From Gemmatimonas sp. UBA7669 (lineage in GTDB: Bacteria > Gemmatimonadota > Gemmatimonadetes > Gemmatimonadales > Gemmatimonadaceae), in the NCBI RefSeq assembly GCF_002483225.1, contig NZ_DLHL01000011.1, positions 248,001 to 312,000 of the forward strand: 64,000 bases of DNA, written 5' to 3'. The notes beneath the pieces were generated by a model that was not told the origin of the DNA, ran no database searches, and saw nothing but the letters and a program-made list of their open reading frames with translations. Made by a program: the position numbers and the translations under genes. How positions within the stretch are numbered: the stretch's first letter is position 1; each line of letters begins with the position of its first letter. Positions 53,676 to 63,400 of the stretch are shown piece after piece.

Positions 53676-54332
53676 TTACACCGGTTCAACACGGACGCCG
53701 TGGCGTGCCAGTACGTCGAGGCCGATGTCCTGGGGACGTGAACGGAATTGCTGCGTCTCAACGTCCACGCGTTCGAATCGGTCCAGCCTGAAGGTGCGCG
53801 GCTCCTGTCGCAGGTGGTCATGAGCCAGCACATACCACACCGGCCAGCAGATGAGCAGCGCGTGCGGTTCCAGCCGTCGTCTGGTGGTGGTGCCGTCGTC
53901 TCGCGTGTAGGTGGCCGTCACGACTCGCTCGTCGACAAAGGCGGCCTGCAGGCTGCGCATCGCGGGCCCATCGGGCGTGATGTACGAGGCGCGTACCGAC
54001 GGCGAGGCCGGACTGCCCAGCAGGATACGCTCGCGGAGCGGAGCAAGTCTTCGGCGCTCGCTCGCCGGAAACACGTCCGCCAGCTTGCGCCTTGCCCGTG
54101 CCGTCTCGTGGCCGAACATCGGGAGACCGAGACGCTCGGCCACGGCCAGCGCCAGCAGGGCGCATAGCGCCTCTTCGCGCCGCAGCTGCACCATGCCCAG
54201 ACCCCAGTTGCCGCGCAGACGCAGGCCGCCTCCGCGCCCGCGCGACGACTCGACGGGATAGCCGCGATCGCGGAGGCGGTCCAGATCGCGAAAGATACTG
54301 CGCGGGCTTACACCGAACTCCTCGGCCAGCAT
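53676..54332 (-). CDS. WYL-domain transcriptional regulator, N-terminus cut by in-frame stop
   Basis: As it stands 218 residues from ATG 54332. It starts inside the helix-turn-helix (LAEEFGVSPRSIFRDLDRLRDRGYPV) and continues with a WYL effector region (LEPHALLICWPVWYVLAHDHLRQEPRTFRLDRF, where the WYL triplet appears as WPVWYVL). The intact gene should start at ATG 54419, but codon 15 of that frame is TAG (54377-54375) followed by matching homologous residues, so helix 1 is lost. Either a recent pseudogene, a sequencing error, or a shorter protein re-initiated at 54332. Convergent with the photolyase fusion, divergent from the gene at 54508. Confidence 0.8.
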   Translation of the reverse strand: MLAEEFGVSPRSIFRDLDRLRDRGYPVESSRGRGGGLRLRGNWGLGMVQLRREEALCALLALAVAERLGLPMFGHETARARRKLADVFPASERRRLAPLRERILLGSPASPSVRASYITPDGPAMRSLQAAFVDERVVTATYTRDDGTTTRRRLEPHALLICWPVWYVLAHDHLRQEPRTFRLDRFERVDVETQQFRSRPQDIGLDVLARHGVRVEPV

Positions 54333-54419
54333 CTCGGCGGTGATGCCAGGTCGATCCCGCAGTTCGCGGGCGATCTACTCACAGCGGTCGCCGCGGCTCT
54401 GTGTGCGAATCGTGGGCAT
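54333..54419 (-). other. Detached 5' end of the WYL regulator gene with TAG
   Basis: From ATG 54419 the frame reads MPTIRTQSRGDRCE, then TAG at 54377-54375, then IARELRDRPGITAE continuing without shift into the WYL gene at 54332. The residues after the stop complete the first helix-turn-helix helices as expected for this family, so a single base change (for example CAG or CGG to TAG) explains the interruption. Confidence 0.75.
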
Positions 54420-54423
54420 GAAT

Positions 54424-54450
54424 CAAATATGACATACTTCGGCATATTTG
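54424..54450. promoter_or_regulatory. Operator candidate next to the WYL regulator
   Basis: CAAATATG (54424-54431) and CATATTTG (54443-54450) are perfect 8-bp inverted copies separated by 11 bases, in the 88-base gap between the divergent WYL gene and the gene at 54508. AT-rich in an otherwise GC-rich setting. Likely the WYL regulator binding site. Confidence 0.6.
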
Positions 54451-54507
54451 GTGGCATTCTGCGGATTCATCGACTGTAGTTCATCCCGCGTACCGGAGGA
54501 TTCCGCC

Positions 54508-54858
54508 ATGACTGCCGCATCCCCTGTCCCGATGTCTTCGCTGCCCGCTGCCTTTCTTGACGCCAACGTGGTGGTGGAGTGGGCTCCGTTCCGCCTTGCG
54601 GATGGCGTGAGCGAAGCCGAACTGCTTTCCGCCTCCGATCGCTTGCACGAGGAGGTGCTGCGCCATCATCCCGGCTTCGTGCACCGCGAGCTCGTTCGGC
54701 TCGAAGGCGGTCAATGGGCCGACCTCGTGTTCTGGCGCAATCAGGAAACGGTGCAGGCCATCATGGCCCAGGCGCCACGTGATCCGGTGTTTGGCGCCTA
54801 CTTCCGCTGCATGAAGGACGGCAGCATGGCGCTGGCGCAGCGCGTGCGGCTGTATTGA
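54508..54858 (+). CDS. Small dimeric alpha/beta-barrel-like protein
   Basis: 116 residues. The order of strand VVVEWAPFRL, helix SEAELLSASDRLHEEVL, strand FVHRELVRL, strand WADLVFWRN and helix ETVQAIMAQA suggests the ferredoxin-like dimeric alpha/beta barrel of ABM/Dabb proteins. These include small monooxygenases and stress proteins, but no catalytic residue is identifiable. GGAGG precedes ATG 54508 at 8 bases. Divergent from the WYL regulator and probably its target. Confidence 0.72.
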   Translation: MTAASPVPMSSLPAAFLDANVVVEWAPFRLADGVSEAELLSASDRLHEEVLRHHPGFVHRELVRLEGGQWADLVFWRNQETVQAIMAQAPRDPVFGAYFRCMKDGSMALAQRVRLY

Positions 54859-54879
54859 ACGGAGCGGGCCGCCGTCGCC

Positions 54880-55545
54880 TCAGCGTGGCGGCGGCCACAC
54901 CACTGGCACCTTGAACTGTTCCTGCATGCGTCGCACGTAGTCGGTCATGGGCGGTAGCCCCACGGCGGCGCGTCGTGCGTCGAGGCCTGTCGTGTCGCCG
55001 ATGGGTTCGGGCACCAACTTCCCGTCCAGCAGCGTGAACTGCGTCGCGTAGCGCTGCGGGGCACCACGTTTGACCATCACCCGGTCAGCCAGCATCGCCA
55101 CATCATCCGGCGGCAGTGCGCCAGTTGAGGCCAGGCGTTCGAGCTCCGGCAACATGCCCGCTTGCCATGCGGTGTCGGGACTGTGCTGCAGGATGAGCCA
55201 GGCCGCTTGTGCCGCGGAATCCGAACCTGCAACGGTCGGTGGCCATCCGAGCCGGGCGACCTGGTCCTTCAGCCAACGACTGCGGACACTGTCTGCACGC
55301 AACGAGGCGAACAGGACTGCGGTATCCTGCGCTTCCACCGCCTTCACCAACGCGTCACGCCCACGCTGGTCCTCCTCGCCGAAGCGCAACAGCGAATCGG
55401 TCACGGCGATCGGCCACGGACTGGAAGAACCGGACACCGTGCGCGTTGTATCCGCCACCGGTGCTCGGCGATCCGCATCAGCGATGCACGCGCTGCCGCA
55501 GAATGCAACGGACACAACCAACAGCCTGACCTGCGTTCGGGGCAT
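54880..55545 (-). CDS. DUF6624-like exported protein
   Basis: 221 residues. The N-terminus (RLLVVSVAFCGSACIADAD) looks like a signal peptide, possibly a lipoprotein with Cys at the end of GSAC, though -3 is not Leu. The central part carries the DUF6624-like pattern: QAAWLILQHSPDTAWQ, ADRVMVKRGAPQRYATQF, and a closing RRAAVGLPPMTDYVRRMQ. Function of the family is unknown. ATG 55545 chosen; two earlier in-frame codons exist. Stop is 21 bases from the convergent gene at 54858. Confidence 0.78.
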   Translation of the reverse strand: MPRTQVRLLVVSVAFCGSACIADADRRAPVADTTRTVSGSSSPWPIAVTDSLLRFGEEDQRGRDALVKAVEAQDTAVLFASLRADSVRSRWLKDQVARLGWPPTVAGSDSAAQAAWLILQHSPDTAWQAGMLPELERLASTGALPPDDVAMLADRVMVKRGAPQRYATQFTLLDGKLVPEPIGDTTGLDARRAAVGLPPMTDYVRRMQEQFKVPVVWPPPR

Positions 55546-55637
55546 GGAATGTTGAAAGGACGGTGACACACGATCGGTTGCCATAGTATGGCATCCCACG
55601 CACGTTCTCACCACGGCTCTTCTCACGGAGGAATCGC

Positions 55638-55934
55638 TTGCACCACGCCTCGGCGCTCCTTGTGGCGTTGACCATGCTGCTTACGTCCATGCCGGCACGG
55701 CCCCTCGCAGCGCAACTCGCCGAGCTGCAGCCCGGCACGCGGGTCCGGGTGCGCGGAAGCGATGTCGCGGGTGGCCTGCAGGGGGTTGTGCGGTCGCGCA
55801 GCGGCGACTCGCTGACCGTATCGCGTCCGAACGGCCCGCCCATTCCGCTCGCCCTCAGTGCCTTGTCGCGCGTGGAGGTTTCGCGTGGCAAGAGCCGCGG
55901 TCGCGACGGCCTGCAGTTGGGCATCGCCTGGTAG
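55638..55934 (+). CDS. Short exported hypothetical protein (TTG start)
   Basis: 98 residues. The signal peptide (ALLVALTMLLTSMPARPLAAQ) is followed by one small beta domain (PGTRVRVRGSDVAGGLQG, then SRSGDSLTVSRPNG) that reads like the N-terminal unit of longer exported proteins, which often have a Gly-rich transmembrane tail. It stops after GRDGLQLGIAW, so it may be truncated. Starts with TTG (55638) preceded by GGAGG at 6 bases. Not recognised further. Confidence 0.6.
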   Translation: MHHASALLVALTMLLTSMPARPLAAQLAELQPGTRVRVRGSDVAGGLQGVVRSRSGDSLTVSRPNGPPIPLALSALSRVEVSRGKSRGRDGLQLGIAW

Positions 55935-55967
55935 CCCCAGCGCGTGCGTCGGGGCCATACTGAAGGC

Positions 55968-56432
55968 ATGGCATTCTTTCCCAACGGCTGGCAGCACTAT
56001 CTCATCGGCGGCCTGCTCATCGGCAGCGGTGTTTCGCTGCTCTTCGCGATCACCGGTCTCATCGGTGGCATGAGCAGCGTCTACTCGTCCACATGGTCGT
56101 GGATTCTGCGCACGCCGTTCTTCCAGCAGCCGCGCCTCGTGAACAGTAGGCAGTGGCGGCTGGCGTACGCGGGTGGCCTGATACTTGGTGCGGCGCTGTG
56201 GTGGTTCCTGCTGGGCGGCGGCGCCCGTGTCGCTGTCGAACTCTCGCCACTGCGGCTGCTGATTGGCGGTGTCCTGGTGGGCTACGGCGCCCGCCTCTCG
56301 CGCGGTTGCACCTCGGGGCATGGCATCTGTGGACTGGCCTCACTCAACCGACCGTCACTGCTGGCCGTGTGCACATTCATGCTCACGGCCATCGTGACCG
56401 CGAACCTGCTTTCACGCGTGGCTTCGGCATGA
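55968..56432 (+). CDS. YeeE/YedE (PmpA-like) membrane protein, subunit 1
   Basis: 154 residues with about four transmembrane helices (YLIGGLLIGSGVSLLFAITGLIGG, LAYAGGLILGAALWWFLL, LRLLIGGVLVGYGARLS, LLAVCTFMLTAIVTANLL). The signature GYGARLSRGCTSGHGICGLA has the Cys of the YeeE/YedE thiosulfate/sulfur-compound transport family. ATG 55968. The stop overlaps the ATG of the second half (ATGA), so the pair is coupled; both have 154 residues and likely form a heteromeric sulfur-uptake channel. Confidence 0.88.
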   Translation: MAFFPNGWQHYLIGGLLIGSGVSLLFAITGLIGGMSSVYSSTWSWILRTPFFQQPRLVNSRQWRLAYAGGLILGAALWWFLLGGGARVAVELSPLRLLIGGVLVGYGARLSRGCTSGHGICGLASLNRPSLLAVCTFMLTAIVTANLLSRVASA

Positions 56433-56893
56433 GCACCACGTCGTTCACGACCGGACAGGCCACCAGCACCTCGCGCGTTCCCGTACGCGCGCGTGGCCAG
56501 TTGCTTGCCGCCACGGTGGCGGGAGTGCTGTTCGGGTTTGGCCTGTCACTCTCCACCATGATTCAGCCGCGTGTGGTGCTCGACTTTCTCACGCTGCAGG
56601 ACTTTGGCCTGATGCTGGTGCTTGGCGGCGCCGTGCTGGTCACCTTCGTGGCCTATCGCATGCTGCCGCGCCTGCGCACGACACCACTGCTCGGTGGTGT
56701 GTTCGGACAGCACGAGTCCATCATGGATCGGCAGACCATCATCGGCGCCGCCATCTTCGGCATCGGTTGGGGCATCTGCGGCGTATGTCCCGGCCCCGCC
56801 ATTGCGGGACTCGGCGCCGGCAGCTGGGAACTGCTGTACGCGATCGCGGGCATCGCACTCGGCGCGCTGGTGCAGGGCCTCACGTCAAAGTAG
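56429..56893 (+). CDS. YeeE/YedE (PmpB/DUF6691-like) membrane protein, subunit 2
   Basis: 154 residues with about four helices: LLAATVAGVLFGFGLSLS, DFGLMLVLGGAVLVTFVAY, IIGAAIFGIGWGICGVCPGP and ELLYAIAGIALGALVQGL. The motif GWGICGVCPGPAIAGLG contains the paired Cys typical of YeeE/YedE proteins. Coupled to the preceding gene by ATGA. Together they are predicted to import thiosulfate or a related sulfur compound; no sulfurtransferase or regulator gene is adjacent. Confidence 0.88.
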   Translation: MSTTSFTTGQATSTSRVPVRARGQLLAATVAGVLFGFGLSLSTMIQPRVVLDFLTLQDFGLMLVLGGAVLVTFVAYRMLPRLRTTPLLGGVFGQHESIMDRQTIIGAAIFGIGWGICGVCPGPAIAGLGAGSWELLYAIAGIALGALVQGLTSK

Positions 56894-56930
56894 GCTTCGC
56901 AACTGCGTGCCGTGATGAGGTGCCCTTTGG

Positions 56931-57833
56931 TCAGCGGTGCAGACCCACTGCCTGCCGAATGAACGCCGCGACCGGCGGCCAGAACCGTGTGCCCGGGGCA
57001 ATCACACCGAAGTGTCCGCCCTCCGGTGCATCGAGCAGCGTGACCCGGTCACCCGCACGTTGCGCCGCCGACTGGTAGGCCTTGGCTTCGTCGGCGGTGA
57101 GCACCGTCGCACTTACGAGATACTGCGCCGCACCAAACGGCAGACGTGCGAGCGGTGAGCCCTCCGCGTAGCGTGCAGAGACTTCGCTCGGCGTTCCTCC
57201 CATGAACGGCGCGATCACCGGCCTGCCGCAGATCTCTGCATCACGACCAACCAGACCGGCCAGATCACCCGGCCCATCAATGGCCACGGCCGCATGCACG
57301 CGTAGGGGATTGTCGCCCCGTACCACACTGCTGGCCGGCAGCGTATGACGTGCCGCAGCCCAGAGTGCGAGATGAGCACCGGCCGAGTGTCCGATGACCA
57401 CCACGTGGCTGGTGTCGATCGGATAGCGCGTGGCCAGCGTGCGCGCATGATCCACCGCCGACGCGATGTCGCGATAACTGTTGGGCCAGCCACCACCCGG
57501 ATCACCAGCCTGCCGATACTCCACGTTCCATGTGGCCATGCCGTCATCGACCAGCGCGCTGGCCACGGCCGCAGTATTGCGTCGGGTCGCAAAGCCGCGC
57601 GTCCAGCACCCACCGTGAATGACCACGACCAGCGGGAACGGCCCCTGGCCTTTGGGTAGACGCAGTTCACCCACCTGGAGAGAATCCGTGCCATACGACA
57701 CCACCGCGTCGGGTGTGCGACTTGGCAGCGTATCAACATCACGTGGACGGAGTCGCTGGGCCTTGGCCGTTGATGCGCCGATGAGGAGGCTTGCGAGGGA
57801 TGCAAAGACAACGGTGGGTAACGCGTATCGCAT
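56931..57833 (-). CDS. Secreted carboxylesterase-like alpha/beta hydrolase
   Basis: 300 residues. Signal peptide (PTVVFASLASLLIGASTAKAQ). The hormone-sensitive-lipase/BD-FAE-like oxyanion motif is HGGCW, the nucleophile S is in VIGHSAGAHLAL, the Asp is likely near VLTADEA, and the His is in PEGGHFGVI. Such enzymes act on carboxylic esters outside the cell. Convergent with the YeeE pair, divergent from the OmpA gene at 57997. Confidence 0.88.
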   Translation of the reverse strand: MRYALPTVVFASLASLLIGASTAKAQRLRPRDVDTLPSRTPDAVVSYGTDSLQVGELRLPKGQGPFPLVVVIHGGCWTRGFATRRNTAAVASALVDDGMATWNVEYRQAGDPGGGWPNSYRDIASAVDHARTLATRYPIDTSHVVVIGHSAGAHLALWAAARHTLPASSVVRGDNPLRVHAAVAIDGPGDLAGLVGRDAEICGRPVIAPFMGGTPSEVSARYAEGSPLARLPFGAAQYLVSATVLTADEAKAYQSAAQRAGDRVTLLDAPEGGHFGVIAPGTRFWPPVAAFIRQAVGLHR

Positions 57834-57996
57834 CGGTCAGTTCACTGTGGCAGGAGACGGCGTCAATCATCGCTGCCGCCGCGCGGCTGCGCCAGTGACA
57901 TGCGTGTTGCTTGCCAGGGCGCGGACATCGGGGACATAGTAGGGTGACAACGCGCGTCCGCACGGGCGCTGTCCCCCACACAACGGAGGCATTCGC

Positions 57997-58941
57997 ATGC
58001 ACACCCAGTGGCGTGTGGCTTTGTGCGCCGTATTCACCACCGTCGCGGCGGCGTTCGTCGGCGTGGTGACGCCCAACGCGCTGCTCGCGCAATCCCGTGC
58101 GGCGCCCGCCTGCAGTGGCAAGGTGTATGGTCAGGGGCGGCGCGCCATTTGCCTGCCCCAGGGCGCGGCATCTTTCGCCGACTCCGTGGTGTCCTTCGCG
58201 CCGGGAGCCCGACCCTCAGAAGGGGATTGGGCGCAGCCCCGTTTCGCGCTCGGTGAACCGGATTACACGCGCACCACAGCGCCCGGCTTTCTCTCGCTGG
58301 GCTGCGATGGCGTGCTGGTGCTGCGTTTCGACGACAACGCCCTCGTCGACGTGGACGGTCCCGATCTGTACGTCTTTGAAGTGGGACCTGCCGTCGAAGC
58401 CACGGAACTGGCGGTCTCGGTAGACGGGCGAACGTGGCTCGAGGTGGGGCGCGTCGAAGGCGCACGCGCAGAGCTGGAACTCAGCGGTGTCATTGACCCC
58501 GATGAAGCGTATCGCTATGTGCGGCTCACCAACCGAAGCCGAACCTGCGGCGGCCGGCACTCGGGCGCTGACATCGACGCCGTGGCAGCGGTAGGTTCGG
58601 CGCTGCGCCTCGCACTCGATGCGGCCGTGTTGTTCGATGTCGCTTCCAGTACGCTCAAGGCCGAAGCCAACGGTGCCATCGCCAACGCGGCGGCGATCAT
58701 TCGGGAACGCCGGGCCACGCGCGTGCTGATCGAGGGCCACACGGACAGCGATGGCGACAATGCAGCCAACGACGCCCTGTCGCTGGCGCGTGCCTCCGCG
58801 GTGCGCGATGCGCTGGCCGCCGCCGGCGTCGAGCGCAGTGTGCTGCGCGTTCGTGGACATGGTGAACGCCGGCCAGTGGCGCCCAACGACACGCCCGCCA
58901 ACAAGGCACGCAATCGGCGCGTGGACCTGCTGATACGCTGA
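57997..58941 (+). CDS. OmpA-family protein with N-terminal beta-sandwich
   Basis: 314 residues. Signal peptide (LCAVFTTVAAAFVGVVTPNALLAQ). Residues about 40-195 form a galactose-binding-like beta-sandwich (DVDGPDLYVFEVGPAVEATEL, LEVGRVEGARAELELSG, YVRLTNRS). The C-terminal OmpA/MotB domain (about 205-314) has VLFDVASSTLKAEANG, LIEGHTDSDGDN and NRRVDLLIR. It should bind peptidoglycan. GGAGG precedes ATG 57997. Same design as the OmpA protein at 23600 (sandwich plus OmpA domain). Monocistronic. Confidence 0.9.
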   Translation: MHTQWRVALCAVFTTVAAAFVGVVTPNALLAQSRAAPACSGKVYGQGRRAICLPQGAASFADSVVSFAPGARPSEGDWAQPRFALGEPDYTRTTAPGFLSLGCDGVLVLRFDDNALVDVDGPDLYVFEVGPAVEATELAVSVDGRTWLEVGRVEGARAELELSGVIDPDEAYRYVRLTNRSRTCGGRHSGADIDAVAAVGSALRLALDAAVLFDVASSTLKAEANGAIANAAAIIRERRATRVLIEGHTDSDGDNAANDALSLARASAVRDALAAAGVERSVLRVRGHGERRPVAPNDTPANKARNRRVDLLIR

Positions 58942-59014
58942 GATGGCGGCATCGCGCGCACGGATGCGCTAAGTTTCAGGGACGTTTTGCTGTTCCCACC
59001 TCTGCTCTCGACCC

Positions 59015-60427
59015 ATGTCCACGAGCTTTCTGGCCCAGGTCAACGACGCGTTTGACCGCGCGGCCTCGCATACCCAACACGACCCCACGCTGCTGGCACA
59101 GATCCGCGCCTGCAACGCCGTCTATTTTGTCAGCTTCCCTATCCGCCGCGACAACGGCAGCATCGAAGTCATTCAGGGCTGGCGCGCCGAACACTCGCAG
59201 CACAAGTCGCCCACCAAGGGCGGCATTCGCTACGCGCCCAACGTCACCGACGACGAAGTCCAGGCGCTTGCCGCGCTCATGACGTACAAGTGCGCCATCG
59301 TGGATGTGCCCTTTGGTGGCGCCAAGGGTGGCGTCAAGATCGACCGTCGTCAGTACTCCGAGGCGGAACTCGAGCGCATCACGCGCCGCTACACCTTCGA
59401 GCTGGTCCGCAAGCGCTTCATCGGCCCCGGCATCGACGTGCCGGCGCCCGACTATGGCACCTCGTCCAAGGAGATGGCGTGGATTGCCGATACTTACGCC
59501 TCACTCGCCAATGGTGAGCTCGACGCCATTGCCTGCGTAACGGCCAAGCCGCTGGCACAGGGCGGTATTCGTGGCCGCACCGAAGCCACCGGCCGCGGGG
59601 TGTTCTACGGACTGCGTGAAGCCTGTGACGATGGCGAGGCCATGAAGAAGCTCGGCCTCAGCCGCGGTCTCGAGGGCAAGCGGGTCATCGTGCAGGGCCT
59701 CGGTAACGTGGGATATTGGGCCGCGCGCTTCCTGCACGAAGCTGGCGCCAAGGTGGTGGCGGTAGCCGAATACAACGGCGCCGTGGCCAATGAGCAGGGA
59801 CTCGACATCGTGGCCCTCGATGCGTGGCGCAAGGAACACGGCAAGCTGCTGGGCTTCCCCGGCGCCACCGACATGGCCGATTCCATGGCGGCCCTCGAGC
59901 TGCCTTGTGACATCCTCGTGCCTGCGGCCCTCGAGCATCAGCTCACCGGCGAGAACGCGCCGCGTATTCAGGCCAAGATCATCGCCGAAGCCGCCAACGG
60001 CCCCACCACACCCGAGGCCGAGGCCGTGTTCGCCGAGCGCGGCGTGCTTGTACTGCCCGACGTATGGCTCAACGCCGGCGGCGTGATCGTGTCGTACTTC
60101 GAGTGGCTCAAGAACCTGTCGCACGTACGCTTCGGCCGCATGCAGAAGCGCCACGAGGAAGAAACGTTGCGCAAGTTGCTGCGCGCCATCGAGGGCAAGA
60201 CCGGTACCACGTTTACCGAGGCGGAAGCGTTGGCGCTCACGGAGGGCGCAGACGAGCAGGATCTCGTGGCCTCTGGTCTGGCGGAGTCCATGATCGTGGC
60301 CTACCGCCAGCTCGTCGAGGTTCACCGGCGTATTGGCAAGCCGGAAGTCACGCTGCGAACCGCCGCCATGGTGAACGCCATCGACAAGGTGGCGCAGAGC
60401 TACGTGGATATGGGCATCTTCCCCTGA
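59015..60427 (+). CDS. gdhA: Glu/Leu/Phe/Val-type glutamate dehydrogenase
   Basis: 470-residue dehydrogenase that interconverts glutamate and 2-oxoglutarate plus ammonia. Signature: KGGIRYAPNVTDDEVQALA, then MTYKCAIVDVPFGGAKGGV with the catalytic Lys, GIDVPAPDYGT, and the NAD(P) motif IVQGLGNVGYWAA. It is longer than the common 420 residues by a C-terminal part (about 430-470, RIGKPEVTLRTAAMVNAID) typical of some subgroups. Cofactor preference is not decided by sequence here. ATG 59015. Terminator follows at 60437. Confidence 0.95.
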   Translation: MSTSFLAQVNDAFDRAASHTQHDPTLLAQIRACNAVYFVSFPIRRDNGSIEVIQGWRAEHSQHKSPTKGGIRYAPNVTDDEVQALAALMTYKCAIVDVPFGGAKGGVKIDRRQYSEAELERITRRYTFELVRKRFIGPGIDVPAPDYGTSSKEMAWIADTYASLANGELDAIACVTAKPLAQGGIRGRTEATGRGVFYGLREACDDGEAMKKLGLSRGLEGKRVIVQGLGNVGYWAARFLHEAGAKVVAVAEYNGAVANEQGLDIVALDAWRKEHGKLLGFPGATDMADSMAALELPCDILVPAALEHQLTGENAPRIQAKIIAEAANGPTTPEAEAVFAERGVLVLPDVWLNAGGVIVSYFEWLKNLSHVRFGRMQKRHEEETLRKLLRAIEGKTGTTFTEAEALALTEGADEQDLVASGLAESMIVAYRQLVEVHRRIGKPEVTLRTAAMVNAIDKVAQSYVDMGIFP

Positions 60428-60436
60428 TGTCGTCTC

Positions 60437-60467
60437 CCGGCCGCCGCGCATCTCGTGCGGCGGCCGG
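60437..60467. terminator. Terminator between gdhA and the glucan synthase-like gene
   Basis: CCGGCCGCCGC (60437-60447) and GCGGCGGCCGG (60457-60467) form an 11-bp GC stem with a 9-base loop in the 52-base gap between the convergent genes. Probably bidirectional. Confidence 0.75.
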
Positions 60468-60479
60468 TGTGCAACACAC

Positions 60480-63400
60480 TCACGTAAGCCGTGAGGCGGC
60501 GCGCCGCGGACTATGCCACACCTCCACGACGTGCTGCGCCGCGTCGTCCACCAGCGGGATCCACGGTCCGGCCAGATCGACGCCATCCACCGTGACGCAT
60601 CCCTCTTCGCGCGCACTGATCCCGTCGTGGTGCACGGTGATCAGCCAGGTGCTGCGCCCCACGCGATAGGTCAGCGTGTAGGTGCTCCAGGTCGGCGGTG
60701 CGAGGGGCCGAATGCGCAGAAGGTCGCCATGCCGATCAAAGCCAAGGATGCCCTCGAGGCCCACGCGATACATCCAGCTCGCGGAGCCTGTATACCAGGT
60801 CCATCCGCCGCGCCCTTCCTGGCCGGCAGCGGTGTACACATCGGCAGCCACCACGTAGGGTTCCACCTTGTACACCGCCACCTCTGCCGGTGTGCGCGCG
60901 TGCGACAGCGGATTGATCATCTGAAAGAGCTCGAAGGCCCGCTCGCCGCGTCCCTGTAGTGCGGTGGCCAGCACCGCCCACCACGCGGCATGCGTGTACT
61001 GGGCGCCGTTCTCTCGTACGCCCGGCAGATAGCCCTTGATGTATCCGGGGTCGTGTGTGGACACATCAAAGGGCGGGGTGAGCAGCAGAATCATGCGCTG
61101 CGCCTCGCGCACCAGATGCTCCTCCAGTGCCTCCATGGCCATGGCCTGACGCTCTGGCCTTCCCGCGCCCGATATCACGCTCCAGCTCTGCGCGATGGCA
61201 TCGATGCGGCACTCCGCATTGCCACTTGAACCCAGTGGTGTACCATCGTCGAAGTACGCCCGTCGATACCAGGCTCCGTCCCACCCGTGCGTTTCCACGG
61301 CAACCCGATAGGCCTCGGCCTGCGCCCGGTATGTCGCGGCACGCTCGGCCGTGCTGCGCTCCGCGAAGGCCCGCAGCGTGGCGATGAGCAGCCACGCCAG
61401 CCATACGCTTTCCCCGCGCCCCTCCACGCCCACGCGGTTCATGCCGTCGTTCCAGTCTCCACCGCCCATGAGCGGCAGACCATGAACTCCGGTGGTACAG
61501 GCATGCTGCAAGGCCCGGTGACAGTGATCTGCCAGCGATCCCACGTCGTCACTCACTGACGGCAGATCGTAGATCTCGTGTTCGTCGGGTTGCAGGCGGC
61601 GCATGGTGAGATAGGGCACCTCGACCTCCAGCACACTCGCATCGCCGGTGGTCCGCACATAGTGGTCCACCACATAGGGCAGCCACACGAGGTCGTCCGA
61701 GAAGCGGGTGCGCACGCCGCGACCACTCTGCGGATGCCACCAGTGCTGCACGTCGCCTTCCACAAACTGACGCGCGGCACTGCGCAGAATGTGCGCACGC
61801 GCCAGTGCCGGCTCCGTGTACACCAGCGCCATGACGTCCTGCAACTGATCGCGGAAGCCGTAGGCACCACTGCTCTGGTAGAGCGCGGAGCGCGCCCACA
61901 GCCGACAACTCACGGTCTGATACAAACTCCACTGGTTCAGCATCACGTCGAAGCTGGGCTCCGGCGTCTGCACCACCAACGCCCCGAGGCGTTCCCGCCA
62001 CTGCGTGACCGAGGTATCGAGCGCCGCCCGCGCCGGCTCCACGGCACGAAAGCGCGTCAGCAATGCGAGGGCCTCAGCCTCACTGGGCGCAGCGCCCAAC
62101 AGCAGCATCACTTCCCGCGATTCGCCGGGTGCCAGCTCCAGCACGCAACGCAGAGCGGCGCAGGGATCGAGACCGGCGCCAGTCTGACCGGCCAGCGGCA
62201 AGCCATTGGCCAGGATACCCGGCGCCTCCACGGTACCATGACGGCCCAGAAACTCGCGCCGGCTGCCAGTATGCTCGATGACCGGTTCGCTGATGGCGTG
62301 AAACGCCGTCCACTTGGCAAACTCCGGATCGAAGGTGTTGCGTGCCAGCACCGCACCGCTGGCGCGATCAAAGGCCGTGTGCACCTGGTGCTGCGTCTGT
62401 TCACGCTGCACACCCAGCACCCACTCCACGTACGTGGTCAGCGTAAGGCGCCGCGGCCGATCGGTGATGTTGGTCACGAGCAGTCGGCCCACTTTCACGG
62501 CGGTGTCGTCGATCATGCCAAGCGTGTACTGCGTGGCCACACCGTCGCGTACATGATCGAAGGTGGTGCACCCGGTATCGTGCTGCACGTTGTAGGGCGC
62601 GGACGAGCGCATGGGGGCGGGGGTGGGGCTCCAGACCGCACCCGAGACCTCATCCCGCAGATACACCACTTCCCCCGGCGGATCGCTCACCGGGTCATTG
62701 TGCCAGGGTGTGAGCCGATAGAAGTAGCTGTTGCCGGCCCAGGTGCAGCCACCTCCACGCTCGGTGACCAGGAATCCGCCCTGCGGATTGGCCACCACGT
62801 TGGCCCACGGAGCCGGTGGCAGCGTATCCCCGTGCACCTGGATGGCAAAGGCGCCGGTCGATGTCAGGGCGCCGAATCCGTTGGGGAAGGATTGGTGTGG
62901 AAGGACCGACGCATCGGGCGGCGCGTTGCCGCGCGCCGGCGATGGACGGGGCGTGGGTGCGCGCACGCCAAGCGCGCGCGGAATCACCGTGACGGCAGTG
63001 GACGCCGATGTAGGCGGGGCCGCCGCCGCGAGGATGCGGCTGAGTGCGCGCCCATCGCACGACAACTGCAGGCGCGCGGTGGTGCGCAACATGAGTAGCG
63101 TGTCGGCGCTGAGCAGGTCTCGACGACGCACGAACACCCCGCCTGGACGCTCCAGCAACCCGGAGTCACTCACCGCATGTGCCGCGGCGGCGATGCGATC
63201 TGCGAGGTCCTGCAGATAACTGGGCGCCCGTTCATCGAGAATGACGAGATCGATCAGCAGGCCACGCCGATGCAGGAACCGATGGGCGGCCAGCAGTTCG
63301 CGCAGCGTGGGCAGTCCATCCGCGCTGTCGATAGTGGCCAGCAAAATGGCGCGGTCACCCGACACGCCCGCACTCCACAAGAGCGACTGCGAACCCCGAT

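Noticed and set aside
61578..63098. 506-codon plus-strand frame opposite the glucan synthase-like gene
   Set aside because: Low-complexity His/Arg translation; GH94 motifs on the other strand.
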